Assembly (NCBI GenBank): GCA_965216905.1
Contig: OZ244213.1
Location: 2,108,001-2,172,000, forward strand
Reading direction: 5' to 3'
Source of the DNA: G965216905 sp965216905
Lineage (GTDB): Bacteria; Actinomycetota; Acidimicrobiia; Spongiisociales; ZC4RG35
Length of the DNA: 64,000 nucleotides
Of the stretch, positions 25,949 through 34,212 are shown one piece after another. How positions within the stretch are numbered: position 1 is the first letter of the stretch; each line of letters opens with the position of its first letter. The notes beneath the pieces are model-generated. The model saw nothing but the letters and a program-made list of their open reading frames with translations, was not told the DNA's origin and did no database searches. The translations under genes and the position numbers were made by a program.

Positions 25949-26751
25949 CTAGACGTTCCGTTCGAAGACGATGCGAAGACCCCAGAGGGTCAGGTCTTCC
26001 TCGACCTGGGTGATCCGGGCGCTGTGGGCTGCGATGTCGGCCGCCATACCGCCGGTGGCGACGACCGGAACGCCTTCGGGCAGCGCATGCTCGGCGGCGA
26101 CCCGCTCGACCAGGCCGTCGACCATCGCCGCCGTGCCATACACGAGACGTAGCGGTGCTTTCCGGATCGCCGTCCACCCGCCGGAGGGCGGAGCAGAGAT
26201 GAGCGTGCTCACCCCTCGTCGGCGACGACGGTCGGTGGGGCGACGATCTCCACCCGCCGGAGGGCGGACGTGGCAGAGATGAGCGCTTCGGCGCCCACCG
26301 CCACACCCGGAGCGATCACCCCTCCGAGATAGTCTCCGGCAGCACCGACGAGATCGACCGTCGTCGCAGTTCCGAAGTCGACGCACACCACCGGTGCGCC
26401 GTGTCGGTCGATTGCACCCACCGCATTGGCGATCCGGTCGGCGCCCACCTCTCGGGCGTTGTCGACGTTGATCGCCAACCCGGAACGCACACCGGGACCG
26501 ACGACGATCACCGGCCCCTCGACCGACTCTTGGAGGGCAGGTCGGAGCGCCTGGGTGACCGCCGGCACCACGCTGCCGAGGGCCGCACCGTCGACCGGAC
26601 CGTGGCCATCCAGCATCTGATCGACCAGCAGTCGGTGCTCGTCGGCGGTGCGAGGGGTGGTGGTCAACCGCCACCGGGACGTGAGCCGGTCGCCGTCGTA
26701 CATGCCCACGGCCGTGGCCGAGTTGCCGACGTCGACCACGAGCAGCCTCAT
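25949..26751 (-). pseudogene. coaX: Type III pantothenate kinase, frameshifted
   Basis: The N-terminal frame (start 26751) encodes VVDVGNSATAVGMYDG, GADRIANAVGA and VCVDFGTATTVDLVG and stops at 26209. The C-terminal part of the family (LVYGTAAMVDGLVERV, VVATGGMAADI, LTLWGLRIVFE) continues in a different frame to 25949. A 33-37 bp sequence is present twice, at 26173-26205 and 26249-26285. An extra copy of about 35 bp, not a multiple of three, explains the shift. The start overlaps the panC stop. The gene may be dead, an assembly error, or rescued by recoding; CoaA elsewhere could supply the activity. Confidence 0.8.
26173..26285 (-). repeat. 33/37-bp direct repeat inside coaX, 76 bp apart
   Basis: A 20-bp identical core (26173-26192 and 26249-26268) is followed by a shared 12-bp block, with a 4-bp indel between copies. 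It coincides with the coaX frame change. The core contains CCGCC...GGCGG and can form a short hairpin. Confidence 0.85.
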
Positions 26752-27611
26752 GCCGTGAGGAGGCCTCGGTCGACGACGATGGTCTCGCCCTCGAGGTCGA
26801 TCGCCACGTTGTCGATGAGGCGCGTGGCGCCCACCCGGGCGGCCACGGCCAGGAACGCCGGTCGGTCGATGGTCGGCATCGGCTCGGCCCGATCCTGAGA
26901 GGCGAGCTGGACGTACTCGATCGCGTCCACCTCGGCCATCTCCGAGCGGGCGATGTCGACGAGCGTGTCGGCGTCGCGTTCTCCCGATTCGGCCGCGTCG
27001 GCCGCCTTGAACAGGCCCCGCGAGAGTCCAAGCGCTCGTTGCCGCTCATCCGGATCGAGGAACACGTTGCGGCTGGACATGGCCAGGCCATCCGGCTCAC
27101 GAACGGTGGAACATGCCACGACCTCGGTCGGGATACTCAAATCCGAGACGAGCGTGCGGATCACGGCGAGCTGCTGTGCGTCCTTGCGCCCGAAGTAACC
27201 GCGATCGGGTTGGATGCCGGCCAGCAGCTTCGTGACCACCAGCGCCACCCCGTCGAAGTGGCCGGGTCGCTCCGCGCCCTCCAAGCGATCGGAGATACCG
27301 CTGATCGAGACCCGGGTCAACGGCTCGGCGGGATACACCTCCGTGAGGGCCGGCACGAAGACGGTGTCGATGCCCTCGGCTTGGCACATCGCCAGATCGA
27401 CGTCGAGCGGGCGCGGATAGCGGTCCAGGTCTGCCGGGTCGTCGAACTGGCGGGGGTTGACGAAAATCGAGACCGCCACGGAATCGCATTCGGTCCGGGC
27501 ACGGGAGAGGAGGGACCGATGTCCGTCGTGGAGCGAGCCCATGGTGGGCACGAGCCCAAACCTTCCGCGACGGCTCGATCTGGCCTGTTGGAAGGTGGTC
27601 ACTACCTGCAT
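26748..27611 (-). CDS. panC: Pantothenate synthetase
   Basis: This 287-aa enzyme condenses pantoate with beta-alanine using ATP. It carries LVPTMGSLHDGHRSLL (HIGH-like), SIFVNPRQF, PADLDRYPRP, the GYFGRKDAQQLAVIR block and the MSSRNVFL signature. The ATG at 27611 is chosen for GGAGGGG just upstream and its match to the family start. The open frame beyond it runs into 18-bp repeats. panD, normally next to panC, is not here. Confidence 0.95.
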   Translation of the reverse strand: MQVVTTFQQARSSRRGRFGLVPTMGSLHDGHRSLLSRARTECDSVAVSIFVNPRQFDDPADLDRYPRPLDVDLAMCQAEGIDTVFVPALTEVYPAEPLTRVSISGISDRLEGAERPGHFDGVALVVTKLLAGIQPDRGYFGRKDAQQLAVIRTLVSDLSIPTEVVACSTVREPDGLAMSSRNVFLDPDERQRALGLSRGLFKAADAAESGERDADTLVDIARSEMAEVDAIEYVQLASQDRAEPMPTIDRPAFLAVAARVGATRLIDNVAIDLEGETIVVDRGLLTA

Positions 27612-27620
27612 CGCCCCTCC

Positions 27621-27674
27621 ATCATGCGTCCTCCAGGCATCATGCGTCCTCCAGGCATCATGCGTCCTCCAGGA
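27621..27674 (-). repeat. 18-bp direct repeat x3 spanning a stop codon and the panC leader
   Basis: Three 18-bp units (27621-27638, 27639-27656, 27657-27674) differ in one base. The third unit is the last coding codons plus the TGA of the DUF2520 gene. Each copy, on the minus strand, carries GGAGG and an ATGATG. Confidence 0.95.
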
Positions 27675-28482
27675 GCCGGTTGGCCAAGGGAATCTGACCT
27701 GCTCGTAGCGCCAGCGCGGCGGTGAGCAGGCGAAGCTGCTCGGCGGTCCCCCCCGACACCCCACCGGCGGCATCGACGTGGCCGAGCACGGTCGCCAGGT
27801 CTCCCCGGGCCACCGGCCCGGTGAGCGCGGCCTCGGCACCCAGTTCGAACACGTTGGTCACGACCTGTCGGGTCAACGGCTCGGCCACGGCCGGGTCGAC
27901 TCCGGCATGCCGGAAGAGATCTTCGGCCAGTGCGAGTGCCTCCACGACACTGTTCGCCGCACAGGCGGCGGCCGCGTGGTACGCCGGCTTGGCTGCGTCC
28001 GTCAGTGAGAAGGGTCGGAGCCCCATCGATGCGGCGAATTGCCGAAGCGAGGACTCCAGCGCCCCATCCGTGGTGGTGACCGCCACATGCGCACCTCGGA
28101 GCGACCGTGCGCCCGTCTCGGCGTCGGGAAGGGTCTGGAGGGGATGGAACGAGCCGATCGCACCGAGCAGGAGATCGCCGGGTTCTGGGCGCAGCGCCTC
28201 GACCGAGGTGAATCCGGACAGATGGACCGTCGCCACGGTTTGGGGACGGAGCACGGAAAGACGCCGGGCCACGGGGGCGATGTCCGAGTCGCGAACGGCG
28301 AGCACGGTCAGGTCGACCGCCACGTCGGCGAGCTCCCTCGGGACCGCGACGCGATCCGCCAGTTGCGCCGGGACCGAACCGGACGGTCCGGTGATCACGG
28401 CCACGACGTCGTGGCCGGCCGCTCGGGCGGCGATCCCGATCGAGCCGCCCGCCCGTCCCGGTCCGACGATCGTCAGCCGCAC
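27658..28482 (-). CDS. Rossmann-fold/DUF2520 dehydrogenase-like protein
   Basis: This 274-aa protein has an N-terminal dinucleotide-binding start (LTIVGPGRAGGSIG) and the DUF2520 C-terminal helical domain (KPAYHAAAACAANSV). It resembles 6-phosphogluconate-dehydrogenase/ketopantoate-reductase-type enzymes. A homologue lies beside panC in mycobacteria (Rv3603c, recalled). A role as an alternative ketopantoate reductase in pantoate synthesis is plausible from position but unproven. The GTG start has AAGGTG upstream. Confidence 0.82.
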   Translation of the reverse strand: MRLTIVGPGRAGGSIGIAARAAGHDVVAVITGPSGSVPAQLADRVAVPRELADVAVDLTVLAVRDSDIAPVARRLSVLRPQTVATVHLSGFTSVEALRPEPGDLLLGAIGSFHPLQTLPDAETGARSLRGAHVAVTTTDGALESSLRQFAASMGLRPFSLTDAAKPAYHAAAACAANSVVEALALAEDLFRHAGVDPAVAEPLTRQVVTNVFELGAEAALTGPVARGDLATVLGHVDAAGGVSGGTAEQLRLLTAALALRAGQIPLANRLLEDA

Positions 28483-28534
28483 GCCGGCACCTTCCCGATG
28501 TTGGCCCCGGACGTCGCCGAATCCAGGGGCCCGA

Positions 28535-30097
28535 TCATGGCCGAAGCGTCGGGAACAGGATCACTTCGCGAATGTGGGTGCGGTCGGTGAGCAGCATCAC
28601 CAGCCGGTCGACTCCGATTCCGAGCCCACCCATCGGAGGCATCCCGAACTCCATCGCTTCGAGGAAGACCTCGTCGACGACGTGCGCCTCCTCGTCGCCT
28701 CCACCCCGGAGCCGAGCCTGGTGCTCGAAGCGTTCTCGCTGATCCATCGGGTCGTTCAACTCGGAGTATGCGTTGGCATACTCCGCACCGGCGATGAACA
28801 ACTCGAACCGCTCCGTGAGGGTCGGGTCGTTGCGATGCCGTCTGGCCAGCGGTGAGATCTCGACCGGATGGTCCAGAACGAACACCGGATCCCACAGCTG
28901 GTCCTCGACGAGGGCATCGAACAGCAACTCCACCATTTTGCCCGGACCGGCTCCGGCGTCGGGTTGGATCCCGTGCTCGGCGCACAGCCCTCGAAGCGTT
29001 GTCACCTCCGGCGGCCAGACCGGTTGTCCGACCGCCTCGGCGACCAAGTCGACCATCCGAGCCCGTCGGAACGGCGGCGTCAGATCGATGGGTCGATTGC
29101 GGTACTCGAACGTCGAAGCTCCGGTGAGCTCAGTCGCCAACGCTCCAATGATGGTCTCGACCATCGATGCGATGTCGGTGTAGTCGGCGTAGGCCTCGTA
29201 GGACTCCAACATCGTGAACTCGGGATTGTGGGTGGCGTCGATCCCCTCGTTGCGAAAGATCCGGCCGATCTCGAAGACCCGCTCCAGCCCGCCCACCACG
29301 AGCATCTTCAGCGGGAGCTCGGTGGCGATCCGCAGATACATGTCCAGGTCGAGTGCTTCATGGTGGGTGACGAACGGCTTGGCCAGCGCCCCTCCGGCCT
29401 GATTCAGCAGGACGGGTGTCTCGACCTCGATGTAGCCCCGTTCCTCGAACGCCTTGCGAAGAGACGAGATGATCTGCGACCGGGATCGAGCCACATCGAC
29501 GGCGTCCTGGTTCATCATCAGGTCGAGGTAGCGGCGTCGGGAGCGCGTCTCGACGTCCTGGAGCCCGTGCCACTTCTCGGGGAGGGGGCGGAGACCCTTG
29601 GCCAGCAGACTCCAGTCCTCCACGGCGACGCTGAGTTCGCCCTTCTTGGTCGTCATGACCGTTCCGGACGCCCCCACGATGTCGCCCACGTCCAAGTCTC
29701 GCATCCGTTGGAAACGGTCCTCGGGGAGCGACTGGCGAGTGGCCATCAGCTGGATCCGGCCCGAGCCATCCTGAAGGGTGACGAACACCAGCTTGCCGAA
29801 GCTCCGGAGCAACATCACCCGACCGACCACGGTCACCGAGGTGTCGGTCTCGGTACCAGGCGGCAGCTCCGGGTGGGCGGCCGCAACCGCCGCCGCCGTG
29901 TCACTTCTCCGGAAGCCCACGGGGTAGGGATCGACACCCTCGTCGAGCAGTCGCTGGAGTTTCTCCAGCCGCGCTGCCGTGAGTGGATGGTCGGCCAGTC
30001 CAGTTCCGGGAAGGGGCGCGTCCGGCCCGTCGGGCGCGGATCCGCTCACTCCTCCTTCGGATGGATCTTGTCCTCGTTGCTCTCGCGGCTCGTTCAT
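28535..30097 (-). CDS. lysS: Lysyl-tRNA synthetase, class II
   Basis: This 520-aa enzyme has an OB-fold anticodon-binding domain (about 85-185, VTVVGRVMLLRSFGKLVF) and a class II catalytic core. Motif 2 is FRNEGIDATHNPEFTMLE and motif 3 is GGLGIGVDRLVMLL. The N-terminal 35 residues are a low-complexity extension. The ATG lies 8 nt from a TAGAGT hexamer, which suggests a leaderless mRNA and makes lysS the first gene of the lysS-DUF2520-panC-coaX run. Confidence 0.95.
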   Translation of the reverse strand: MNEPREQRGQDPSEGGVSGSAPDGPDAPLPGTGLADHPLTAARLEKLQRLLDEGVDPYPVGFRRSDTAAAVAAAHPELPPGTETDTSVTVVGRVMLLRSFGKLVFVTLQDGSGRIQLMATRQSLPEDRFQRMRDLDVGDIVGASGTVMTTKKGELSVAVEDWSLLAKGLRPLPEKWHGLQDVETRSRRRYLDLMMNQDAVDVARSRSQIISSLRKAFEERGYIEVETPVLLNQAGGALAKPFVTHHEALDLDMYLRIATELPLKMLVVGGLERVFEIGRIFRNEGIDATHNPEFTMLESYEAYADYTDIASMVETIIGALATELTGASTFEYRNRPIDLTPPFRRARMVDLVAEAVGQPVWPPEVTTLRGLCAEHGIQPDAGAGPGKMVELLFDALVEDQLWDPVFVLDHPVEISPLARRHRNDPTLTERFELFIAGAEYANAYSELNDPMDQRERFEHQARLRGGGDEEAHVVDEVFLEAMEFGMPPMGGLGIGVDRLVMLLTDRTHIREVILFPTLRP

Positions 30098-30105
30098 CGG
30101 CCCGG

Positions 30106-30111
30106 ACTCTA
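30106..30111 (-). promoter_or_regulatory. TAGAGT -10 for lysS
   Basis: The hexamer TAGAGT (plus-strand ACTCTA) ends 8 nt before the lysS ATG, and no Shine-Dalgarno sequence is present. Confidence 0.5.
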
Positions 30112-30146
30112 TCGGTGCGCCCGGCGGGTACGGGGTCGAGCCCGGG

Positions 30147-30395
30147 TCAGTCGGAACTGCCCCCGTGAATCACCACGAGATCCGGCCGAGCAATCCGCAA
30201 GTCCTCGGCGTCCCGCAAGACGGTGGCGCGGGTATGGCGAATCCGTTCGATCACCGTCTCGACCGACTCGGCCACCTCGAAGCGGTGGCCGTCGAAGAGC
30301 GTCACCGTGGTCACCGGGGTGGCTGTCACCGTCTCGATCAGGTCGGCGTTCAGGAAGAACTCGTGCCCGTGCAATCTCGTCAAGCGGATCATCAC
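30147..30395 (-). CDS. FlbD-family flagellar protein
   Basis: This 82-aa protein matches the small FlbD family closely (MIRLTRLHGHEFFLNADLIE, then a TPVTTVTLFDG turn and VAESVETVIERI). The family is found inside flagellar operons; its biochemical role is not settled. No other flagellar structural gene is present here, so it is displaced from its usual context. The nearby sigma-28-like gene (31306) fits a link to motility. It extends beyond the usual FlbD end by about 15 residues. Confidence 0.82.
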   Translation of the reverse strand: MMIRLTRLHGHEFFLNADLIETVTATPVTTVTLFDGHRFEVAESVETVIERIRHTRATVLRDAEDLRIARPDLVVIHGGSSD

Positions 30396-30491
30396 CGAAC
30401 CCGTCGGCAGCTGGCTGCGTCGCTCAATGGTTTGGTCGTGGGGCGGATGGATATCTGGCGGTTCGATGCCCAGAAGTTGCCGTCCAACCGG

Positions 30492-31100
30492 TCAGAGCTG
30501 GCGAAGGATGGGTTCGTCGCCCGCTTCGATGGCGAGATCGATGCCGGCTTCGAGCACCTCGGCTGCGCCGTGCTCGACGGTCAGCACCTCAACGGCGCCG
30601 ATCGAGAAATCCGCAAGACCCGATATCGAACCGATGGTCTTGGAGACGAGCTCATGGACTCGGTCGGCGACGATTTGCACCGAGCCGGGCCGAATATCGG
30701 CCAGGGCGGCGGCGAAGGTCTCGTCGGACACCCGCCCAACATCGTCGACCTCCCGGAGACCGGCGCCGATGGTGGCCGCCAGGTGTCGGACCGTGTCGAT
30801 CGCCGACTCGGGATCCAGGGCTCCGAGCCCGGGAAATCGCACCACCAGGACGCCGTATAGATCTCCCCGGCGGGCCATCCATCGCCGGCCCCGCTCGAGG
30901 GCCTCCAGCACACCGTTGCGGTTGAGGATGCCTGCATCCAGGTCCGTCGTCCCCACGACGTCAAGCGTGAGTTCGAGCCGTGCCAACTCGGCTTCGGCAT
31001 CTCGTACCCGTTGCATGAGCTTGTCGGTCTCGGTCGGCGGCATGTCACCCATCGCGGCCAAAACCCTAGTGAGCGGATCTTCGGACAGTGGTGCGGTCAC
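30492..31100 (-). CDS. Degenerate GGDEF-domain protein
   Basis: The N-terminus (about 1-50) is a probable coiled coil (DKLMQRVRDAEAELARLELTL). The rest follows a GGDEF fold (TDLDAGILNRNGVLEALE, then VLVVRFPGLGALD), but the signature GGDEF is replaced by VSDETF. It cannot make c-di-GMP and may instead bind nucleotides or proteins. The GTG at 31100 is chosen for CGAGGTGG upstream; ATG 31121 is an alternative. It is divergent from the sigma-28-like gene. Confidence 0.7.
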   Translation of the reverse strand: MTAPLSEDPLTRVLAAMGDMPPTETDKLMQRVRDAEAELARLELTLDVVGTTDLDAGILNRNGVLEALERGRRWMARRGDLYGVLVVRFPGLGALDPESAIDTVRHLAATIGAGLREVDDVGRVSDETFAAALADIRPGSVQIVADRVHELVSKTIGSISGLADFSIGAVEVLTVEHGAAEVLEAGIDLAIEAGDEPILRQL

Positions 31101-31305
31101 CGGGCCACCTCGTTTCGTCATGCCGGTGCGACGGGCCGGTTGGACCGGCGGGTGCGTCGGGCCCGACCGGCTCGTGGACGTTCCTCGGGTCCCCTGTCGG
31201 CGACCGGGGGCGATGCGCAAGGGGTCATCGATATTTGGTCCTCAAGTTTTCGGGGCCGATTTCCCGATCCATCGGACAGGTGTGCCGCTGTATCGGAGCG
31301 TCGAG

Positions 31306-32145
31306 ATGGTTGAACTGACAGAAGACGAGCGAAATCGGCTCGTGACGGACTCGATCGATCAGGTCGGACACATCGTCGCCGAGTTGTCGGCCCGATATCC
31401 CCGCCACGTCGATCGGAACGAGTTGTGGAATGCCGGGGCGCTCGGTCTGGTCGAGGCGAGCCGCCGGTTCGATCCCGATGCCGGAATCCCCTTCGCTCGG
31501 TATGCGGCCATTCGCATCCGGGGGGCGATCATCGACTCGACGCGCACCCGCGACTGGGCGAGCCGCTCGGTTCGTCGTCAGCTTCGTGAGATCAACGACG
31601 CCCACGCCGGGCTGGAGGAACAACACGGCCGCAAGCCGACCCAACAGGAACTGGCGGACTTCCTCGACATCGATCTTCCCGAGTTGGGTGCTCGACAGTC
31701 CCATGCGCTCACCAGCACACTGCTCCACCTCGACCAGCCGGCCGAAGGCGACGATGTGCCTCTGGCGGAACGAGTCGAGACACTCGATGCCGACGGGCTA
31801 CCGGAGCGGTGGATCGAACAGGTCGAGCTCGGAGGCTCGCTCTCCGCGGCCGTTCAGAACCTCCCCGAGGCCCAACGGGAGGTCATCCTGCGCTACTACT
31901 TTCGCGGGGATCTCCTGCAGACGATCGCCGCCGACATGAGCCTCACCGAGGCCCGGGTCAGCCAAATCCGGGCGGAGGCGTTGTTGGCGATCCGCTCCTT
32001 CTTCGCCACCGTGTACGACGATGTCGAGCCGGCTCCGGATTCGGCGCCCGGAAAGCGTGCCCGGGCGGCATACGTCGCTCGAATGTCAGAGCAGACGTCG
32101 TGGCGGTCACGTTTCAGTGCCGACCGGCTCGTCGAACACGGCTGA
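31306..32145 (+). CDS. Sigma-28/WhiG-type RNA polymerase sigma factor (FliA-like)
   Basis: This 279-aa sigma-70 factor has region 2 (NELWNAGALGLVEASRRFDP, FARYAAIRIRGAIID), region 3 (HGRKPTQQELADFLDI) and region 4 (LPEAQREVILRYYF, TEARVSQIRAEALLAIR). This layout fits FliA/WhiG, which direct flagellar or sporulation genes. The ATG has GGAG 8 nt upstream. A longer upstream open frame runs antisense through the degenerate GGDEF gene and is not coding. No anti-sigma FlgM is seen nearby. Confidence 0.88.
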   Translation: MVELTEDERNRLVTDSIDQVGHIVAELSARYPRHVDRNELWNAGALGLVEASRRFDPDAGIPFARYAAIRIRGAIIDSTRTRDWASRSVRRQLREINDAHAGLEEQHGRKPTQQELADFLDIDLPELGARQSHALTSTLLHLDQPAEGDDVPLAERVETLDADGLPERWIEQVELGGSLSAAVQNLPEAQREVILRYYFRGDLLQTIAADMSLTEARVSQIRAEALLAIRSFFATVYDDVEPAPDSAPGKRARAAYVARMSEQTSWRSRFSADRLVEHG

Positions 32146-32274
32146 ACCGCTGCTTGGTGCCGGCTCATCGGCACCCGTCCTTCCTCGCCGGTAATCGGGG
32201 TCTCGCCAGTTGTCCGACCCAGTCATCCGTTCTCGATGGTGCGTCGGCAATGATGCCGGCTCGGATGACCTCGG

Positions 32275-32649
32275 TCAGGCGGCGGAGTGGCTCGCCATCA
32301 GCTCGTCGAGTTCGGTGATGAGGCCATTGGTGTCGAACGGCTTCTCGATCACGCCGACGATGGAAGTCCCGTTGAAGTCGTCGCCCCCGAGGTCGGCTCG
32401 GCCGGTCAGGAGGACGACGGGAACATGGGCGACGGCGGGATTCGCGCCGAGGCTGCGGGCGACCTCGATTCCGCTCATCCCCGGCATCGTGTAGTCGATC
32501 AGCACGGCGTCGGGTCGGACCCGGCACGCGATATCGAGCACATCGGCCGGCTCGGCCGTGGCGGTCACCTCGTGACCACCACGCTTGGCGAGCACGAGGT
32601 CGAGGAGATACCGGATCACCGGGTCGTCGTCACAGATCACGTAATGCAT
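32275..32649 (-). CDS. CheY-like single-domain response regulator
   Basis: This 124-aa receiver has the acidic pocket CDDDP, phospho-acceptor Asp in IDYTMPG, switch Thr in LLTGRA and Lys in EKPFD, so it should be phosphorylatable. There is no output domain. It follows the Hpt-REC-GGDEF-REC gene by 14 nt with a GGAG site, so the pair is an operon and may form a relay. Confidence 0.9.
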   Translation of the reverse strand: MHYVICDDDPVIRYLLDLVLAKRGGHEVTATAEPADVLDIACRVRPDAVLIDYTMPGMSGIEVARSLGANPAVAHVPVVLLTGRADLGGDDFNGTSIVGVIEKPFDTNGLITELDELMASHSAA

Positions 32650-32663
32650 GGGGGCTCCAAGGG

Positions 32664-34181
32664 TCAGATCCGACGGGTGAATCGACGGAGGCGGGCGCCG
32701 AGCTCGGCTGGCGAGAACGGCTTCAGGATGTAATCGTCGGCTCCCAGCTCGAAGCCTCTCACCACGTCTCGCTCGCTCCCGGCCGCGGTGAGCATCACCA
32801 CCGGCACGGTCGAGGTGTCGCCCGATGACCGAATGGTCTGGAGGACCTCGAAGCCGTTGGCCTGGGGCATGTTGACGTCGAGCACGACGAGCGAGAACGA
32901 GCCGCGAGCGAAGGCCGCCATGGCGTCGGTCCCGTTGGGGTGATGCTCGACGTCGTATCCCTCACGCTCGAGTCGCTTGATCACCAGCGCGGCCGTGAGC
33001 GCATCGTCTTCGGCGAGGAGGACGCGCCGGCCGCCCCCTCCTCGCAGTTCGGAGGACACCCGGTCGCCCCCGGTCTGATTGGCCGAAGCGGCCAGGGCCC
33101 GGGCATGTGAGAGGGTGTCCGCCAGATCGGTGCCGGTCTCGCTTCGGGCGATACCGGCAGACAGGGTCATGAGCGCATTGGGATTCGTGGGATGTCTCCG
33201 CGTTCTCAACCGCAATCGCGCCCGATCCAGGAGATCGGCCGTCTCCTCGACGCGCAGCGGGGTGACGACGGTGAACTCGGCCACTCCGGATCGAACCCAG
33301 CGTCCCGGTGCTGTGACGAACAGGTCCAGAACGAGCTGGACGTCGGTGATGATCGCCTCGTCGATCGTCGAATCCGTCCGGGCCGGCGATCCGTGCGATT
33401 CGGGGATGACCGTTGCGATGGTGACGTCGGTTCCCACCGAGGCGATGGCCCGGTCATAGAGGTCGACGAGCTTCTCGATCCCCGCCGAGGCTCCCACCTG
33501 GAGGAACCGAGCGATCGTGTGGACGGCCGCGTCGGTGTCGAACGGCTTGGTGATGAAGGCATCGGCGCCAAGCGCAACACAGTGGTCCCGCAGTCCGACG
33601 GCGTCGGAGCCGCTCATCATGATCACCGGCGTTCCTGCGGTCTCGGGCTGGCTCTTCAGCTCGGCGAGGAGCGTCCGCCCGTCGCCGTCGTTGAGCACCA
33701 GGTCGAGCACCACCACCGTCGGCTCGAGCTCCGTGACGAGGTCGCGAGCCTGCTCGATGGTGGAGGCGGTGACGACTCGGCGGTCGAGACCAGCCAGCCG
33801 CATTTCGAGGAGGCTGCTGATGAGTGGGTCGTCGTCGACGAGGAGGACCGTCTTGCGATCGGTGTCCGCCGATGCACCATCCAGCGCCCGTTGCAGGTCC
33901 TCGACCGCTCCTCGGAGTTGTTCGACTGGGGCCCGCTCGACGGCGGCGGCCAGGCTGGACACCTGAGGCAGTCCGAAGCTGGCACCGGCTCCACGCAATG
34001 AGTGAGCGATCGAGCGAAGCTCCGTGTCGTCGGCTCGTTCCTCGAACGCGGCGAGCGCCAGGTCCAGGGCCTGGACCCGTTCGTGGATCGCATGACGGAG
34101 GAACTCGTCGAGTGTTTGCATCACCGATCTCGTCGGCGAATCCTGGAGCGGCTGAAGGGATGGTTGGGGAATGCCGGACAC
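32664..34181 (-). CDS. Hpt-REC-degenerate GGDEF-REC signalling protein
   Basis: The 505-aa protein has an Hpt-like helical domain (about 20-95, His in IAHSLRGAGASFG), REC1 (about 112-230, VDDDP, VLDLVLNDGDG, KPFDT), a GGDEF-like middle domain without a GGDEF motif (about 240-385, AGIARSETGTD), and REC2 (about 390-505, AEDDA, VLDVNMP, TAAGSERD, KPFSP). It looks like a phosphorelay hub, not a c-di-GMP synthase. The start is unsure: GTG 34181 lies 31 nt after the upstream stop, and ATG 34121 is an alternative that still keeps the Hpt domain. Neither has a good ribosome site. Confidence 0.82.
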   Translation of the reverse strand: MSGIPQPSLQPLQDSPTRSVMQTLDEFLRHAIHERVQALDLALAAFEERADDTELRSIAHSLRGAGASFGLPQVSSLAAAVERAPVEQLRGAVEDLQRALDGASADTDRKTVLLVDDDPLISSLLEMRLAGLDRRVVTASTIEQARDLVTELEPTVVVLDLVLNDGDGRTLLAELKSQPETAGTPVIMMSGSDAVGLRDHCVALGADAFITKPFDTDAAVHTIARFLQVGASAGIEKLVDLYDRAIASVGTDVTIATVIPESHGSPARTDSTIDEAIITDVQLVLDLFVTAPGRWVRSGVAEFTVVTPLRVEETADLLDRARLRLRTRRHPTNPNALMTLSAGIARSETGTDLADTLSHARALAASANQTGGDRVSSELRGGGGRRVLLAEDDALTAALVIKRLEREGYDVEHHPNGTDAMAAFARGSFSLVVLDVNMPQANGFEVLQTIRSSGDTSTVPVVMLTAAGSERDVVRGFELGADDYILKPFSPAELGARLRRFTRRI

Positions 34182-34212
34182 GGCTCGACGCCGGATGCCG
34201 GTCCCGGTCGTC

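Noticed and set aside
31236..31260. Sigma-28 type promoter (TAAA-N15-GCCGATAA) before the sigma factor
   Set aside because: GCCGAT is present at 31255, but no TAAA lies at the right distance.
30223..31305. N-terminal extension of the sigma-28-like factor
   Set aside because: It runs antisense to the degenerate GGDEF gene; the ribosome site and family start fit ATG 31306.
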